64,000 nucleotides of DNA, taken from the NCBI GenBank assembly GCA_036788195.1, contig DAIQNX010000001.1:62001-126000 (forward strand), in the 5' to 3' direction. This DNA is from CALFXN01 sp937957815 (lineage in GTDB: Bacteria; Synergistota; Synergistia; Synergistales; Aminobacteriaceae). This document shows, in pieces, positions 32,749-42,222 of this stretch (its first letter is position 1; every line of letters begins with the position of its first letter). A program made the position numbers and the translations under genes. The notes beneath the pieces are model-generated. The model did no database searches. It was not told where the DNA came from and saw nothing but the letters and a program-made list of their open reading frames with translations.

Positions 32749-35192
32749 TCCCCGCTGTCCGCCGAATTCTCCGTTCCGGAGTCCTCAACGCCGAAAAGCT
32801 TTTTTATCTTCGCGGCATCTTCCATGAATTTCCAGAGACGCGCGTGAACAAGCCCGTGGATGCTTCCCTCTGGGAATTTTCCGTCTCCATCGCGTGTCCC
32901 TGCGGGACATCTGGTCAGGATCTCGATGCCGTCGTCGATGGTATCGACGCTCCAAACGTGGAATTTTCCCTCTTTCACGGCCTCGAGTACGTCGTGGTCC
33001 AGCATGAGATGCCGTACGTTCCGTCTCGGAATCATGACCCCCTGGGTTCCGGTCAGACCATGCACGCTGCAGTATTCGAAAAAGCCCTCGATCTTCTCGT
33101 TGACGCCGCCGATCGGCTGTATGTTTCCGAACTGATCCACAGATCCGGTCACCGCGATATCCTGCCTGAGCGGTACTCCGGAAAGCGCCGATAACAGGCA
33201 GTAAAGTTCCGTCGAAGAAGCGCTGTCTCCGTCGACTGTTCCATATGTCTGCTCGAACGTGATCCGCGCGGAGAGCGAGAGCGGCATTTCTTCAGCATAC
33301 GTGCGGCCGAGATAGCTTGAAAGGATCAGGAGTCCTTTGTTGTGAATCGGCCCGGTCATCTTGACTTCCCGTTCGATGTTGACGATTCCTTCCTGTCCCA
33401 TGAACACGTTCGCCGTGATCCGCGACGGATGGCCGAACGCATAATCCATCATGTCGACAACGGCAAGTCCGTTGATCTGTCCGACCGCCGTCCCCTCAGT
33501 ATCTATCCGGATGACGCCTTCCTCAAACGCCCTCGTAACCCGTTCCTGCACGAGGTTCGAACGGAACCGCTTCTCACGGATCGCCCTGACGACATCGTCC
33601 CGCGTTACGGACGCGCTTTCGCGGGTCTTCGCCCATGCGGAGGACTCGACAACGACCTCCGTAATCCTGTTGAACTCGGTGGAAATTCTGTCCTGATTCT
33701 CGGCAATACGGCTCGACCATTCGATCACTTCCGCGATGGCTTCCGCATCAAACGGGAGATTGCCGTGTTCCCTGACAAAACTTCCGACAAACTGGGCCAT
33801 CTGTCTTTCGGTGTCTTCGTTCCTGAGCATGTCGATGTCGAAGTCGGCCTTGATCTTGAACATCTTCTGGAACTCAGGATCGTAATATTGCAAAAGGGCA
33901 TAAAGGTACGGCGTTCCGACGATGACGACCTTCATGTCGATCGGAATCGGCTGCGGACGAAGAGACGATACGGGAACCGCTCCGTACTGCTCCCCGAGGT
34001 TTTCGATGGTTGCCTCTCCTGTCCTCAGAACGCGCTTCAGGGCCTCCCACGACATGAAGTTCATCAGAACCTTCTCTGCGTCGAGAACCAGGAAACCTCC
34101 GTTCGCTTTGTGAAACGCGCCTGCGACGATCTTTCCGAAATCCGTGTACAGGTAGCCCTGCCGACTCTCGTACTCCACCTTGCCTGAAAGGTTGTAATAC
34201 GTGGGGTTCGTTTCCCAGATGACCGGAGCGCCGTCCGACGCATCGTTCGCAACAAAGACGTTCACGTAGTACCTGCCGAAATCGATATCGGCGTTTTCAT
34301 CCTTCACGGCCGCGACGAAAAGATTGAAGTTTTCGATGATATTCTCCGCCAGCGCATCGATCCATGTACTCAGGACATCGCTTCCGCCGTACTTCCCTTT
34401 CAGATCCTGAAGGTAGGGCATGATTGCATTCCGGCAGATTTCGGCCTCGAGTTTCGTGATCCGCTCCTTGAGGACCTTCTCAAGATCCCGGATCTTCCGA
34501 AGTACTTCGAGTGTGCGCTGCGACACATCTTCTGAATTCTTCTGGAGCTCTTTCTGTTTTTCTTCAGAAAGCGCCTCGAACTCCTCCTGCTGGATTTCCC
34601 TCGAAGTCGTCTCCCCGCTTTCCGACGTTTCCTGCGTCAGCGGAATGTTCACGAAACCCTGGGGGGTACGTTTGAGTGAAAATCCTTTTTCAACGGCCCA
34701 CGATTTGAGCTCTTCCATGAGTCCGTTGACTTCTTCCTGGAAGTTCTTGACGAGCTGCGCCTTCGAATCCTCGTATTGGCTCTTTTCGAAAGCCTTGCTG
34801 ATAGCCGTTTTCATTTCTTCGATGAGTTCTTTGAAGGCCTCTCCCATTTCCCTGCCTTTACCCGCAGGGAGTTCGATGGCAAGAGGCCGCCCGGGATCCT
34901 GAAAGTTGAATACATACACCCAGTCGGAGGGCGCAGGACGTCTTTTCGCGACGTCGCGCAAGCGATCGAGCGTATACGTCGTCCTCCCGCTTCCCGGATG
35001 TCCGAGAACAAAAATGTTGTACCCCTTATGCCCGACGTTCAGTCCGAACGAAATCGCCTGTACGGCGCGTTTCTGGCCGATGAATTGTTTCGGACACTCT
35101 ATGTCGTTGGTCGTGGAGAACCCGAGGGTACGTGCGTCGGTCGTTTTTCTGAGTTGGGTTATGGAAAGCTCGTTCTTGTCAGCAACAGCCAT
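32745..35192 (-). CDS. ATP-dependent Lon-family protease (AAA_32/LonB-like)
   Basis: The 815-residue protein lacks the N-terminal domain of classical Lon. It has a P-loop NIFVLGHPGSGRTTYTLDRL with arginine in place of the usual lysine, a coiled-coil insert (about 115-255), a Walker B-like GGFLVLDAEKVL, and a C-terminal Lon protease domain with the catalytic dyad Ser657 (DGDSASS) and Lys700 (GGVNEKIEG), spaced 43 residues as in E. coli Lon. It is the bacterial AAA_32/Lon_C type. ATG 35192 with GGGGG eight bases upstream is preferred to a start 17 codons earlier. It is co-transcribed with nth; the substrate is unknown. Confidence 0.88.
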   Translation of the reverse strand: MAVADKNELSITQLRKTTDARTLGFSTTNDIECPKQFIGQKRAVQAISFGLNVGHKGYNIFVLGHPGSGRTTYTLDRLRDVAKRRPAPSDWVYVFNFQDPGRPLAIELPAGKGREMGEAFKELIEEMKTAISKAFEKSQYEDSKAQLVKNFQEEVNGLMEELKSWAVEKGFSLKRTPQGFVNIPLTQETSESGETTSREIQQEEFEALSEEKQKELQKNSEDVSQRTLEVLRKIRDLEKVLKERITKLEAEICRNAIMPYLQDLKGKYGGSDVLSTWIDALAENIIENFNLFVAAVKDENADIDFGRYYVNVFVANDASDGAPVIWETNPTYYNLSGKVEYESRQGYLYTDFGKIVAGAFHKANGGFLVLDAEKVLMNFMSWEALKRVLRTGEATIENLGEQYGAVPVSSLRPQPIPIDMKVVIVGTPYLYALLQYYDPEFQKMFKIKADFDIDMLRNEDTERQMAQFVGSFVREHGNLPFDAEAIAEVIEWSSRIAENQDRISTEFNRITEVVVESSAWAKTRESASVTRDDVVRAIREKRFRSNLVQERVTRAFEEGVIRIDTEGTAVGQINGLAVVDMMDYAFGHPSRITANVFMGQEGIVNIEREVKMTGPIHNKGLLILSSYLGRTYAEEMPLSLSARITFEQTYGTVDGDSASSTELYCLLSALSGVPLRQDIAVTGSVDQFGNIQPIGGVNEKIEGFFEYCSVHGLTGTQGVMIPRRNVRHLMLDHDVLEAVKEGKFHVWSVDTIDDGIEILTRCPAGTRDGDGKFPEGSIHGLVHARLWKFMEDAAKIKKLFGVEDSGTENSADSGE

Positions 35193-35282
35193 TCTGCTTC
35201 CCCCTTCGCCTCGGAATAAGGGTCTCGTTCCCTTTCGCATCATGACGGATTCATTCTACACCGGCGTTTCGCAACGGACATC

Positions 35283-35311
35283 TTGAGAAGAGGATGTGAA
35301 GCGACTAGAAT
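35283..35311 (+). promoter_or_regulatory. Promoter of hypF
   Basis: TTGAGA (35283-35288), 17-base spacer, TAGAAT (35306-35311), 28 bases before the hypF start codon. Confidence 0.7.
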
Positions 35312-35338
35312 GCTCCGGCAGATAGGAGGCATTATCCC

Positions 35339-37618
35339 ATGATGTTATCTTACAGAAAAGTGCTTGTCTCCGGGATCGTTCAGGGCGTCGGTTTTCGTCC
35401 CTTCTGTGCGCGGATGGCTCTCGAGATGGGAGCCAACGGCAGTGTCCGGAATACGTCGGAAGGAGTCGTTATCGAGCTCGAAGGAGACGTAGCACTCCTC
35501 GAGGAATATCTCCGCCGCATCGAACGCGAGCAACCCGATGCGGCGGCAGTAACCTCCATTGAAATTCTCGAAGAAGAAATTCCCCGGGTGAAGCGCGTCT
35601 TTTCCCGTTTTTCGATCGAACGCAGCATCCGGCAGGACGAACAGAGGGTTCTGATTCCACCCGACATCGCAACGTGCGACGACTGTCTTCGGGAACTCGA
35701 CGATCCTCACGATCGCCGGTTCCAGTACCCTTTCATCAATTGCACGAATTGCGGCCCACGGTATACGATCATTCGTGATCTTCCATACGACCGTCCGTCC
35801 ACGACGATGAGCCGCTTCGAACTCTGCGCTTCGTGCAGGGACGAATACGAGGACCCCCATAACAGACGTTTCCACGCCCAACCGAACGCATGTCCGGAAT
35901 GCGGCCCCTCCGTCACGCTGACGGATGCGGCGGAAAATCTCCTGTCACACGGAACGAAAGCTCTCGAGATGCTCGCTGATCGCCTTCGCAGGGGAGCGAT
36001 CGCCGCCATCAAGGGGCTCGGCGGTTTCCACCTCGCCTGCGACGCATATTCGGATGCGTCCGTCGGACTTCTGCGGCTGCGAAAGCACAGACCTCACAAA
36101 CCCTTCGCTCTCATGGTCGCCGACGAGGCTGCGGCCGAATCGCTCGTTATCCTCTCCCACTCAGCCCGTCGCGCGCTCACCGGCAGCAGGCGTCCGATCG
36201 TCCTCTGCCCGTCGCGCTCCTGCGACTCCGTGTCCTCACTCGTCGCTCCGGGCCAGGACACGATCGGCATTATGCTGCCGTATACGCCGTTGCATCACCT
36301 TATCATGCGGAATTTCAGGGCACTTGTGATGACCAGCGCCAATATGAGCGAGGCTCCAATCATCTCGGATAACACACAGGCAATGGATCGTCTCGCAACC
36401 ATTGCTGACGTTTTCCTTATGCACAACCGCGACATCCATATGCCGATCGATGATTCCGTCGTCGTTCCGTACAGGAGGAATTCCTTTCCCGTCCGCAGAG
36501 CGCGCGGGTTCGTCCCCTCGCCTGTCGTCATTCCGTTTCGTGCGCCCGTTATCGTTGGAGCGGGAGGAGAGATGAAGGCGACCTTTGCCGTAAGCCAGAG
36601 GAATCTTGTCTTTCCGAGCCAGTACCTCGGCGATCTGAAGCAAGTGGAAACAATCGAATTCTACAGGCGGGCGCTCGCGCACCTGTTGCGCCTCTACAAC
36701 TTCCACCCGCGATTTTTCGTACATGACAGGCATCCGCAGTATCTTTCGACGAAAGCCGCGATTGAAGCGTTTTCTCCTCTGCCGGAAGCAGTCATGGCCG
36801 TTCAGCACCACTATGCGCATATGGCGGCGTGCATGATCGACAATCGGGTTGAGGATGACGTCATCGGCGTTATTTTCGACGGAACAGGATATGGCGACGA
36901 CGGCACGATATGGGGAGGAGAATTCCTCGTCGGCAACCTGAAGGAATACCGACGTGTCGGATCCCTGTATCCCGCGAGACTTCCCGGAGGTGAGAAAGCC
37001 ATTCTGGAACCATGGCGCTACGCGATCTCGTTGCTGAGTGAATGCTACGACGCACGAACCGCCATATCTCTGGCGACATCCCTGTGGCCTGAAAGGTCCG
37101 TACTGTCCAGGTCCATAACGAAAGCTCTCCCTTTCTCCCCGGAGACGACTTCCTGCGGACGCCTTTTCGACGGGGTCTCAGCGATTCTGGGTATCCGCGA
37201 CACCATCTCGTACGACGGACAGGCTGCAATGGAGCTCGAGGCGCTCGCCGGAGGCCGCTTGTCCGCCCCTTTCGACATCACCAGGCGGGGTGGATTCCGC
37301 CATTTGGACTGGCGTCCCGCGATTCGCTGGATCGTCGAACGACTGGACGCTCCCGACAGGAGAGCTCTGTCGGGAGGATTTCACAGAGGGCTCGCCCGCT
37401 CCATCGCCGAAATATGCGATCTCATTTCCCATGAGACCGGGATCCGGAAAATAGCTCTTTCCGGGGGTGTCTGGCAGAACAAACGACTTCTGACATTGAC
37501 CGAAGGACTCCTCCGGATAATGAAACTGACCCCCCTGATTCACCGCTCGCTGTCTCCGAACGACGAATGCGTCTCGGTCGGACAGGTCGCCATAGGGGCG
37601 GCAAAATGGAGTCAATGA
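35339..37618 (+). CDS. hypF: Carbamoyltransferase HypF
   Basis: The 759-residue protein is full length with all HypF modules: acylphosphatase (about 1-90, VSGIVQGVGFRPFCARMA), two zinc fingers (CDDC...CTNCGP and CASC...CPECGP, about 114-190), a YrdC domain (about 205-385, KGLGGFHLACDA) and a Kae1-like carbamoyltransferase domain (about 390-755, VQHHYAHMAACMIDN, FDGTGYGDDGTIWGGEF, SGGVWQNKRLL). HypF activates carbamoyl phosphate to build the CN ligands of [NiFe]-hydrogenase. No other hyp or hydrogenase gene is in the window. AGGAGG lies nine bases before the ATG. It ends at a terminator facing glpX. Confidence 0.95.
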   Translation: MMLSYRKVLVSGIVQGVGFRPFCARMALEMGANGSVRNTSEGVVIELEGDVALLEEYLRRIEREQPDAAAVTSIEILEEEIPRVKRVFSRFSIERSIRQDEQRVLIPPDIATCDDCLRELDDPHDRRFQYPFINCTNCGPRYTIIRDLPYDRPSTTMSRFELCASCRDEYEDPHNRRFHAQPNACPECGPSVTLTDAAENLLSHGTKALEMLADRLRRGAIAAIKGLGGFHLACDAYSDASVGLLRLRKHRPHKPFALMVADEAAAESLVILSHSARRALTGSRRPIVLCPSRSCDSVSSLVAPGQDTIGIMLPYTPLHHLIMRNFRALVMTSANMSEAPIISDNTQAMDRLATIADVFLMHNRDIHMPIDDSVVVPYRRNSFPVRRARGFVPSPVVIPFRAPVIVGAGGEMKATFAVSQRNLVFPSQYLGDLKQVETIEFYRRALAHLLRLYNFHPRFFVHDRHPQYLSTKAAIEAFSPLPEAVMAVQHHYAHMAACMIDNRVEDDVIGVIFDGTGYGDDGTIWGGEFLVGNLKEYRRVGSLYPARLPGGEKAILEPWRYAISLLSECYDARTAISLATSLWPERSVLSRSITKALPFSPETTSCGRLFDGVSAILGIRDTISYDGQAAMELEALAGGRLSAPFDITRRGGFRHLDWRPAIRWIVERLDAPDRRALSGGFHRGLARSIAEICDLISHETGIRKIALSGGVWQNKRLLTLTEGLLRIMKLTPLIHRSLSPNDECVSVGQVAIGAAKWSQ

Positions 37619-37620
37619 AA

Positions 37621-37650
37621 GAGGCGACCGGGATATCTCCCTGTCGCCTC
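37621..37650. terminator. Terminator between hypF and glpX
   Basis: GAGGCGAC/GTCGCCTC stem with an inner GGG/CCC pairing (37621-37650), between two convergent genes; short T runs follow on both strands. Confidence 0.75.
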
Positions 37651-37672
37651 TGTTTGCGCTGTATTCTTTTTC

Positions 37673-38674
37673 CTACCTCTGTACAGTACCCCCTTCGTAA
37701 TCGACACCGCTGATCGACGAGAGTTTTTTCGATTTATGGATGGCCTCGACAAAACGGATCGTCCCGCTGTGAGAACGCATCACCATCGACGAGGTCCGTA
37801 TTTCATGCCCCTCGTAACGGACTCCCCGAAGAAATTCGCCATCGGTAACGCCCGTCGCGGCAAAAAAGACGTTGTCCCCCTCGACGAGATCGTCCAGTGT
37901 GAGGACCTTTTCGAGATCGAGCCCCAGCGCCCGGCTTTCCGCAGCTTCATCTTCGTTTCTCGGCCAGAGCTTGCACTGCATGTTTCCTCCGAGACACTTG
38001 ATCGCACACGCGGTTATGACCGCCTCCGGAGATCCTCCGATCCCCATCAGGAGATCAAAAGCTCCCTCGTGCTTGCACGTCGAAAGCGCTCCGGCAACGT
38101 CACCGTCTGGAATCAGACGGATTCGGGACCCCACGTTCCGTATGGCGTTCTTGAGTTCGTCGTGCCGGGGACGATCAAGCAGAACAACGGTAATGTCCTG
38201 AACCGACTTGTTCTTCTTCCGAGCGACTCTTCTGATGTTCTCCTCGACCGGAGCCTCAATGTCGATCACGTCCGCTGCATCCGGCCCGGTTACCAGTTTG
38301 TTCATATAAAAAATATTTTTGGGATTGAACATCGTTCCCTTGTTGGAAACCGCGACGACACTGATGGCTCCCGAGAGGCCGAGAGATGTCAGCCGCGTGC
38401 CGTCGACGGGGTCCACCGCGATGTCGACGTCCGGGGTATCCGCACATCCCAGTTCCTCTCCGTTGAAAAGCATCGGGGCTTCGTCCTTTTCTCCTTCGCC
38501 GATAACGACCCGTCCCTTCATGGACACCGTGTTCAGCATGTACCGCATGGCGTTGACTGCAGCCCCGTCCACGGCATTCTTGTCTCCGCGCCCCATCCAC
38601 CGACCGGCCGCCATCGCGGCGGCTTCAGTCGTCCGTACCAGTTCCATCGCCAGGTTTCGGTCAGGTGCTTCCAT
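37673..38674 (-). CDS. glpX: Fructose-1,6-bisphosphatase class II
   Basis: The 333-residue protein has the GlpX blocks AMAAGRWMGRGDKNAVDGAA, VVIGEGEKDEAPML (metal site), DIAVDPVDGTRL and LMGIGGSPEAVITACAIKCL. It dephosphorylates fructose-1,6-bisphosphate for gluconeogenesis, needed by an amino-acid-using organism. The ATG has GGAGGG seven bases upstream. It is the last gene of the long operon that begins with prfB and lies 43 bases after purB. Length and motifs are normal. Confidence 0.95.
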   Translation of the reverse strand: MEAPDRNLAMELVRTTEAAAMAAGRWMGRGDKNAVDGAAVNAMRYMLNTVSMKGRVVIGEGEKDEAPMLFNGEELGCADTPDVDIAVDPVDGTRLTSLGLSGAISVVAVSNKGTMFNPKNIFYMNKLVTGPDAADVIDIEAPVEENIRRVARKKNKSVQDITVVLLDRPRHDELKNAIRNVGSRIRLIPDGDVAGALSTCKHEGAFDLLMGIGGSPEAVITACAIKCLGGNMQCKLWPRNEDEAAESRALGLDLEKVLTLDDLVEGDNVFFAATGVTDGEFLRGVRYEGHEIRTSSMVMRSHSGTIRFVEAIHKSKKLSSISGVDYEGGTVQR

Positions 38675-38717
38675 TTACGCGCCCTCCATTCTTTTTCCCA
38701 GAAGACGAATAGTGTCT

Positions 38718-40013
38718 TCAGGAGTCGAAACGTTTGAAAATCTCGTCCACGTGCGTGTAGTACGCCCCGAGATCGAAAAACCTGTGAAGTTCTTCTCTGG
38801 TGATCTTCGAGACAACCCTGGGATCCGCTCCGAGCAGATCCTCAAGGGTCCCTGCTCCATCCCAGCATTTCATCGCATTTTCCTGAACGATCGCGTACGC
38901 CTCCTCCCGCGGTAACCCATGTCCCTCGACCAATCCGAGCAGAACCTTCTGGCTGAAGACAAGTCCACGCGTCACACCAAGGTTTTTCCGCATGGATTCC
39001 GGGGATACAGTGAGACCGGCGACGATTTTTCGCATTGTCTCAAGCATATAGGCCGCGATGTGAAACGCATCCGGCCAGATTACCCGTTCGACGGATGAAT
39101 GACTGATATCCCGTTCATGCCAGAGTGCGATGTTTTCCATCGCTGTCGATGCATAGCCCCGGAGGAGCCGCGACATACCCGAGACGCGTTCGCACAGGAT
39201 GGGGTTTCGCTTGTGAGGCATAGCCGAGGATCCCTTCTGATGCTTTCCGAAAGGCTCCGCCGCCTCAAGAACTTCGGTCCGCTGCAAATGGCGAATTTCC
39301 ACGGACATCCTCTCGAGCGCTCCTCCCAACAAAGCGAGCGCAGTGAGGACACCGGCATGCCGATCGCGCTGCAGGATCTGATTGGATACCTTCGCGGGAA
39401 TCAATCCAAGGATATCGCATACCCTGCTTTCGATCGAAGGGGGGCAATGCGCATACGTTCCGACGGCACCGGACACTTTCCCGCACGAAATCTGTTTGCG
39501 AGCGAACGATATGCGCTCCCTGTCTCTCTCAAGTTCAGCGTACCAGTTCAGGATCTTCAGTCCGAACGTCGTCGGTTCGGCGTGAACGCCATGGGTTCGG
39601 CCAACGCACGGCGTATGTCTGTATGCCTTTGCCTTTTCGAGAACCTCCGCCATGAGTTCGTCGGTTTCCACGTCGATGACATCAAGGGCTTCCATGAGAA
39701 CCAGCGATGCGGCCGTATCGATCACGTCGCTGCTCGTCAGGCCGAGGTGAACCAGTCGCCCCTCGTTCCCGATTTTTTCGGCAACCGCCGATACGAACGC
39801 GATGACGTCGTGGTGGACATCCCTTTCGATTTCCTCGATGCGGGCAATATCGAAATCCGCTCGTCTTTCTATCGTCTCGAGGTCTTTCGGAGAGATGACC
39901 CCCTCCTCCATCCATGCACGGCATACGGCAAGTTCGACCTTCAGCCACGTCCTGTACTTGTGTTCCTCGCTCCACACTGGGAGCATCGTTCTGGACTGAT
40001 ACCGTTCGATCAT
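38718..40013 (-). CDS. purB: Adenylosuccinate lyase
   Basis: The 431-residue protein has the fumarase/aspartase superfamily signature GSSAMPHKRNPI and upstream blocks GLTSSDVIDTAASLVLMEAL and GRTHGVHAEPTTFGLKI. It acts twice in purine synthesis, releasing fumarate from SAICAR and adenylosuccinate. It overlaps the DUF4416 gene by four bases (ATGA) with GGAGGG upstream, so translation is coupled. No other pur gene is in the window. Confidence 0.96.
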   Translation of the reverse strand: MIERYQSRTMLPVWSEEHKYRTWLKVELAVCRAWMEEGVISPKDLETIERRADFDIARIEEIERDVHHDVIAFVSAVAEKIGNEGRLVHLGLTSSDVIDTAASLVLMEALDVIDVETDELMAEVLEKAKAYRHTPCVGRTHGVHAEPTTFGLKILNWYAELERDRERISFARKQISCGKVSGAVGTYAHCPPSIESRVCDILGLIPAKVSNQILQRDRHAGVLTALALLGGALERMSVEIRHLQRTEVLEAAEPFGKHQKGSSAMPHKRNPILCERVSGMSRLLRGYASTAMENIALWHERDISHSSVERVIWPDAFHIAAYMLETMRKIVAGLTVSPESMRKNLGVTRGLVFSQKVLLGLVEGHGLPREEAYAIVQENAMKCWDGAGTLEDLLGADPRVVSKITREELHRFFDLGAYYTHVDEIFKRFDS

Positions 40014-40528
40014 TGTTTCACCCTCCAGTTTCGGGAATCACGTAGCCATTGTTCCCGCGCTTTCGAAAGAAACCCGTCATAGACGCCGCTTGCAAAATCC
40101 GGGAACGTATAATCAAAGGAAACCCATTTCCCGAAGCGGAATCTGAGTGTCACTTCGGCGAAAATGCCCTTCCCGAGGTAGATCCGGTGCGCGTGGTCTT
40201 TCGTCGAAGCAAGGACGAGACGAGATCCGTTCACGTACCCCGGATCGAGATTGACACATCGTGGTGTCCTGCTTTTCTTTTCGATCGTGCATGTCACGTG
40301 TTTCAGCTCCGGCAGATCCTCCGCGTTGTAGAATCCTTCAAAGCACACGAATGTACGGAAAAGCACGGGAGCGATCTCATCATAGTAATGGGTCAGTGAA
40401 AACGGGAGGGTCTCTCCGAAAAGGGAAACGGGACCGATGGCACGCTCCAGCTCGTCCTTCGACCAGAAAAACCATTCTGTATCCGGATGGAGAATTCCGC
40501 AAATGAGCGTTACAGGCTGAGTGATCAT
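40010..40528 (-). CDS. DUF4416 family protein of unknown function
   Basis: The 172-residue protein matches the DUF4416 pattern as I know it: PVTLICGILHPDTEWFFW at the start, LFGETLPFSLTHYYDEIAPV in the middle, and the highly conserved VNLDPGYVNGSRLVLASTKD followed by HRIYLGKGIFAEVTLRF. The family is found in anaerobes and has no assigned function. The ATG at 40528 overlaps the stop of the upstream gene (ATGA); the longer open frame to 40588 is a shadow. The position before purB in a cell-division and translation operon gives no clear hint of role. Confidence 0.75.
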   Translation of the reverse strand: MITQPVTLICGILHPDTEWFFWSKDELERAIGPVSLFGETLPFSLTHYYDEIAPVLFRTFVCFEGFYNAEDLPELKHVTCTIEKKSRTPRCVNLDPGYVNGSRLVLASTKDHAHRIYLGKGIFAEVTLRFRFGKWVSFDYTFPDFASGVYDGFLSKAREQWLRDSRNWRVKQ

Positions 40529-41280
40529 CGTTTTTCCCGATCCGCACGAATCCGCAGATATCCGATCGTCTTTCCGTCCCAGACACATGGGATATCGTCC
40601 CGTGCGATCTTTCGGCTGTTCCCCACTCTCTCAACGCTCGTTCCCGTTTCTTTCAGGTAGTCGCTGAGGGCCCTGCCGATGGATGCCCACCACAGGATTT
40701 CATCCGCTCTCTGAACATCCTCCGTAACGTCTTCTATTGTGTAGAACTCTCCCTCAAGAAGCCTCAAAACGAACGTGGCAGAGTTCTTCGACGAAGAATT
40801 CGCAAAGAACTCACCCGGGACTTCTCCTTCTTCAACAGGTGGGGTGAACGGATGAGAACCGAAGCGCTCGCGCGCTTCCCTGTTGCAGGATATTTTTTCC
40901 CCGTCAAAGCGCACAAGCGGAAGCGGGATTTCCCACCAGACGGGAAATACTCCTTCTTCCGGATGAAAGGCGACGTTTCCGAGGGTCGTCACATACGCTC
41001 CCTCCCGTGAGATACAGAGCACGGACGCCTCCCTTCCCATCCTCCGAAGGCTCTCGTTATCGGCCGCGGGAACAAGCGAGGGAATTTCTCCGATCCCGAT
41101 ATCGGCGCCCCACTTCTCGATCAGAGGAAAAATCCTTTCCCTCTCCATTGAGAAGGCTGCAGCGTCTTCGTCGAGCCTTATGACGCTGCAGCTGCACGCG
41201 CAAAGTACCCGAAGAAGCAGTGACAGCGGGCTTTGCAACGTCAGAGACTCAAGGAGGTGATCAACTTTCTGCGCGTTCAT
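40525..41280 (-). CDS. Conserved-context protein of unknown function (possible PAS-like C-terminal half)
   Basis: I do not recognise this 251-residue protein. It has no signal peptide and no membrane helix. Visible features are a cysteine-rich stretch near the N-terminus (LLRVLCACSCSVIRL), an acidic middle, and a C-terminal half (about 120-230) with VRFDGEKISCNREARERFG and EGEFYTIEDVTEDVQRADEI, which looks PAS- or sensor-like without a firm match. Its start lies inside the ftsY end (20-base overlap) and its stop overlaps the DUF4416 start, so it is a genuine operon gene. The ribosome site is weak. Confidence 0.65.
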   Translation of the reverse strand: MNAQKVDHLLESLTLQSPLSLLLRVLCACSCSVIRLDEDAAAFSMERERIFPLIEKWGADIGIGEIPSLVPAADNESLRRMGREASVLCISREGAYVTTLGNVAFHPEEGVFPVWWEIPLPLVRFDGEKISCNREARERFGSHPFTPPVEEGEVPGEFFANSSSKNSATFVLRLLEGEFYTIEDVTEDVQRADEILWWASIGRALSDYLKETGTSVERVGNSRKIARDDIPCVWDGKTIGYLRIRADREKR

Positions 41281-42193
41281 TTTCCAGAAGCGCCCGAACG
41301 AACTCTTCGGGAGAAAACGCGCGCAAATCCGAGACGCTTTCCCCTACGCCGATGTACCGAACTGGAACCTTCAGTTTATCAGCGATTGCCAGAAGGATCC
41401 CTCCCTTTGCAGTACTGTCGTACTTCGTCAGAACCACTCCATCGACAGGCATCGCCTGTCCGAAGATTTCGGCCTGTGCGAGACCGTTCTGTCCCGTCAC
41501 TGCGTCCAGCACGAGAAGGACCTCCAGTTGTTCCCTGGGAATCTCCCGCAGTATGACGGAATACACTTTCTTCAATTCTTCCATGAGATTGTGTTTCGAA
41601 TGAAGCCGACCGGCTGTATCTATCAGGACGAAGTCCGCACCCGTGGCCTTCCCCGCCTTCACGGCATCGAACGCCACGGCCGCCGGATCGCTCCCCTTCT
41701 GTTGCGCAATGACCCGGATTCCGATCCGCTCTCCCCATACCTGCAGCTGCTCGATCGCTGCCGCCCTGAAGGTATCGGCGGCAGCGAAGAGAACGCGTCC
41801 TCCCTGTTCCGCCAACTGAGCTCCGATCTTCCCGACGGAGGTTGTCTTTCCGCTCCCGTTGACCCCTATGACGAGGACGACCTTCATTCCGTTTCCTCCG
41901 GCGACTGGTTCACCCATGCGCGGAAGATCAGTCAGTCGCCGAACGACAATCGAAACGAACTCCGCGTACAGCGCCTCCGCCGTGCGTATCCCCTTTTTTC
42001 TGGCGAGCGTGCGCAACTCTTCGCACATTCCGGTCGCCACATCGATCCCGACGTCTCCTCGTACGAGAAGTTCCTCGAGATTCTCCCAGAAAGATTCGTC
42101 GAGCTCCGCCCCCCGGAAGAGCGAACTAATGCCTCCGCTCCATCGTTCCCGTACTCCCTGAAGACTCTTCCGCAATCGTTCGAATAAAGCCAC
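41261..42193 (-). CDS. ftsY: Signal recognition particle receptor FtsY
   Basis: The 310-residue protein has the NG domain only, with a short N-terminal segment: GVNGSGKTTSVGKIG (G1), DTFRAAAIEQLQVWGERI (G2), DTAGRLHSKHNLMEEL (G3) and TKYDSTAKGG (G4). FtsY docks SRP-bound ribosomes at the membrane translocon. The lack of a long acidic A domain is normal outside proteobacteria. The GTG start at 42193 has GGAAG nearby upstream. It lies 29 bases after the PSP1 gene and overlaps the unknown protein. Confidence 0.96.
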   Translation of the reverse strand: MALFERLRKSLQGVRERWSGGISSLFRGAELDESFWENLEELLVRGDVGIDVATGMCEELRTLARKKGIRTAEALYAEFVSIVVRRLTDLPRMGEPVAGGNGMKVVLVIGVNGSGKTTSVGKIGAQLAEQGGRVLFAAADTFRAAAIEQLQVWGERIGIRVIAQQKGSDPAAVAFDAVKAGKATGADFVLIDTAGRLHSKHNLMEELKKVYSVILREIPREQLEVLLVLDAVTGQNGLAQAEIFGQAMPVDGVVLTKYDSTAKGGILLAIADKLKVPVRYIGVGESVSDLRAFSPEEFVRALLENERAES

Positions 42194-42222
42194 GGCACTT
42201 CTTCCTTTCCTGTATCGACCGA

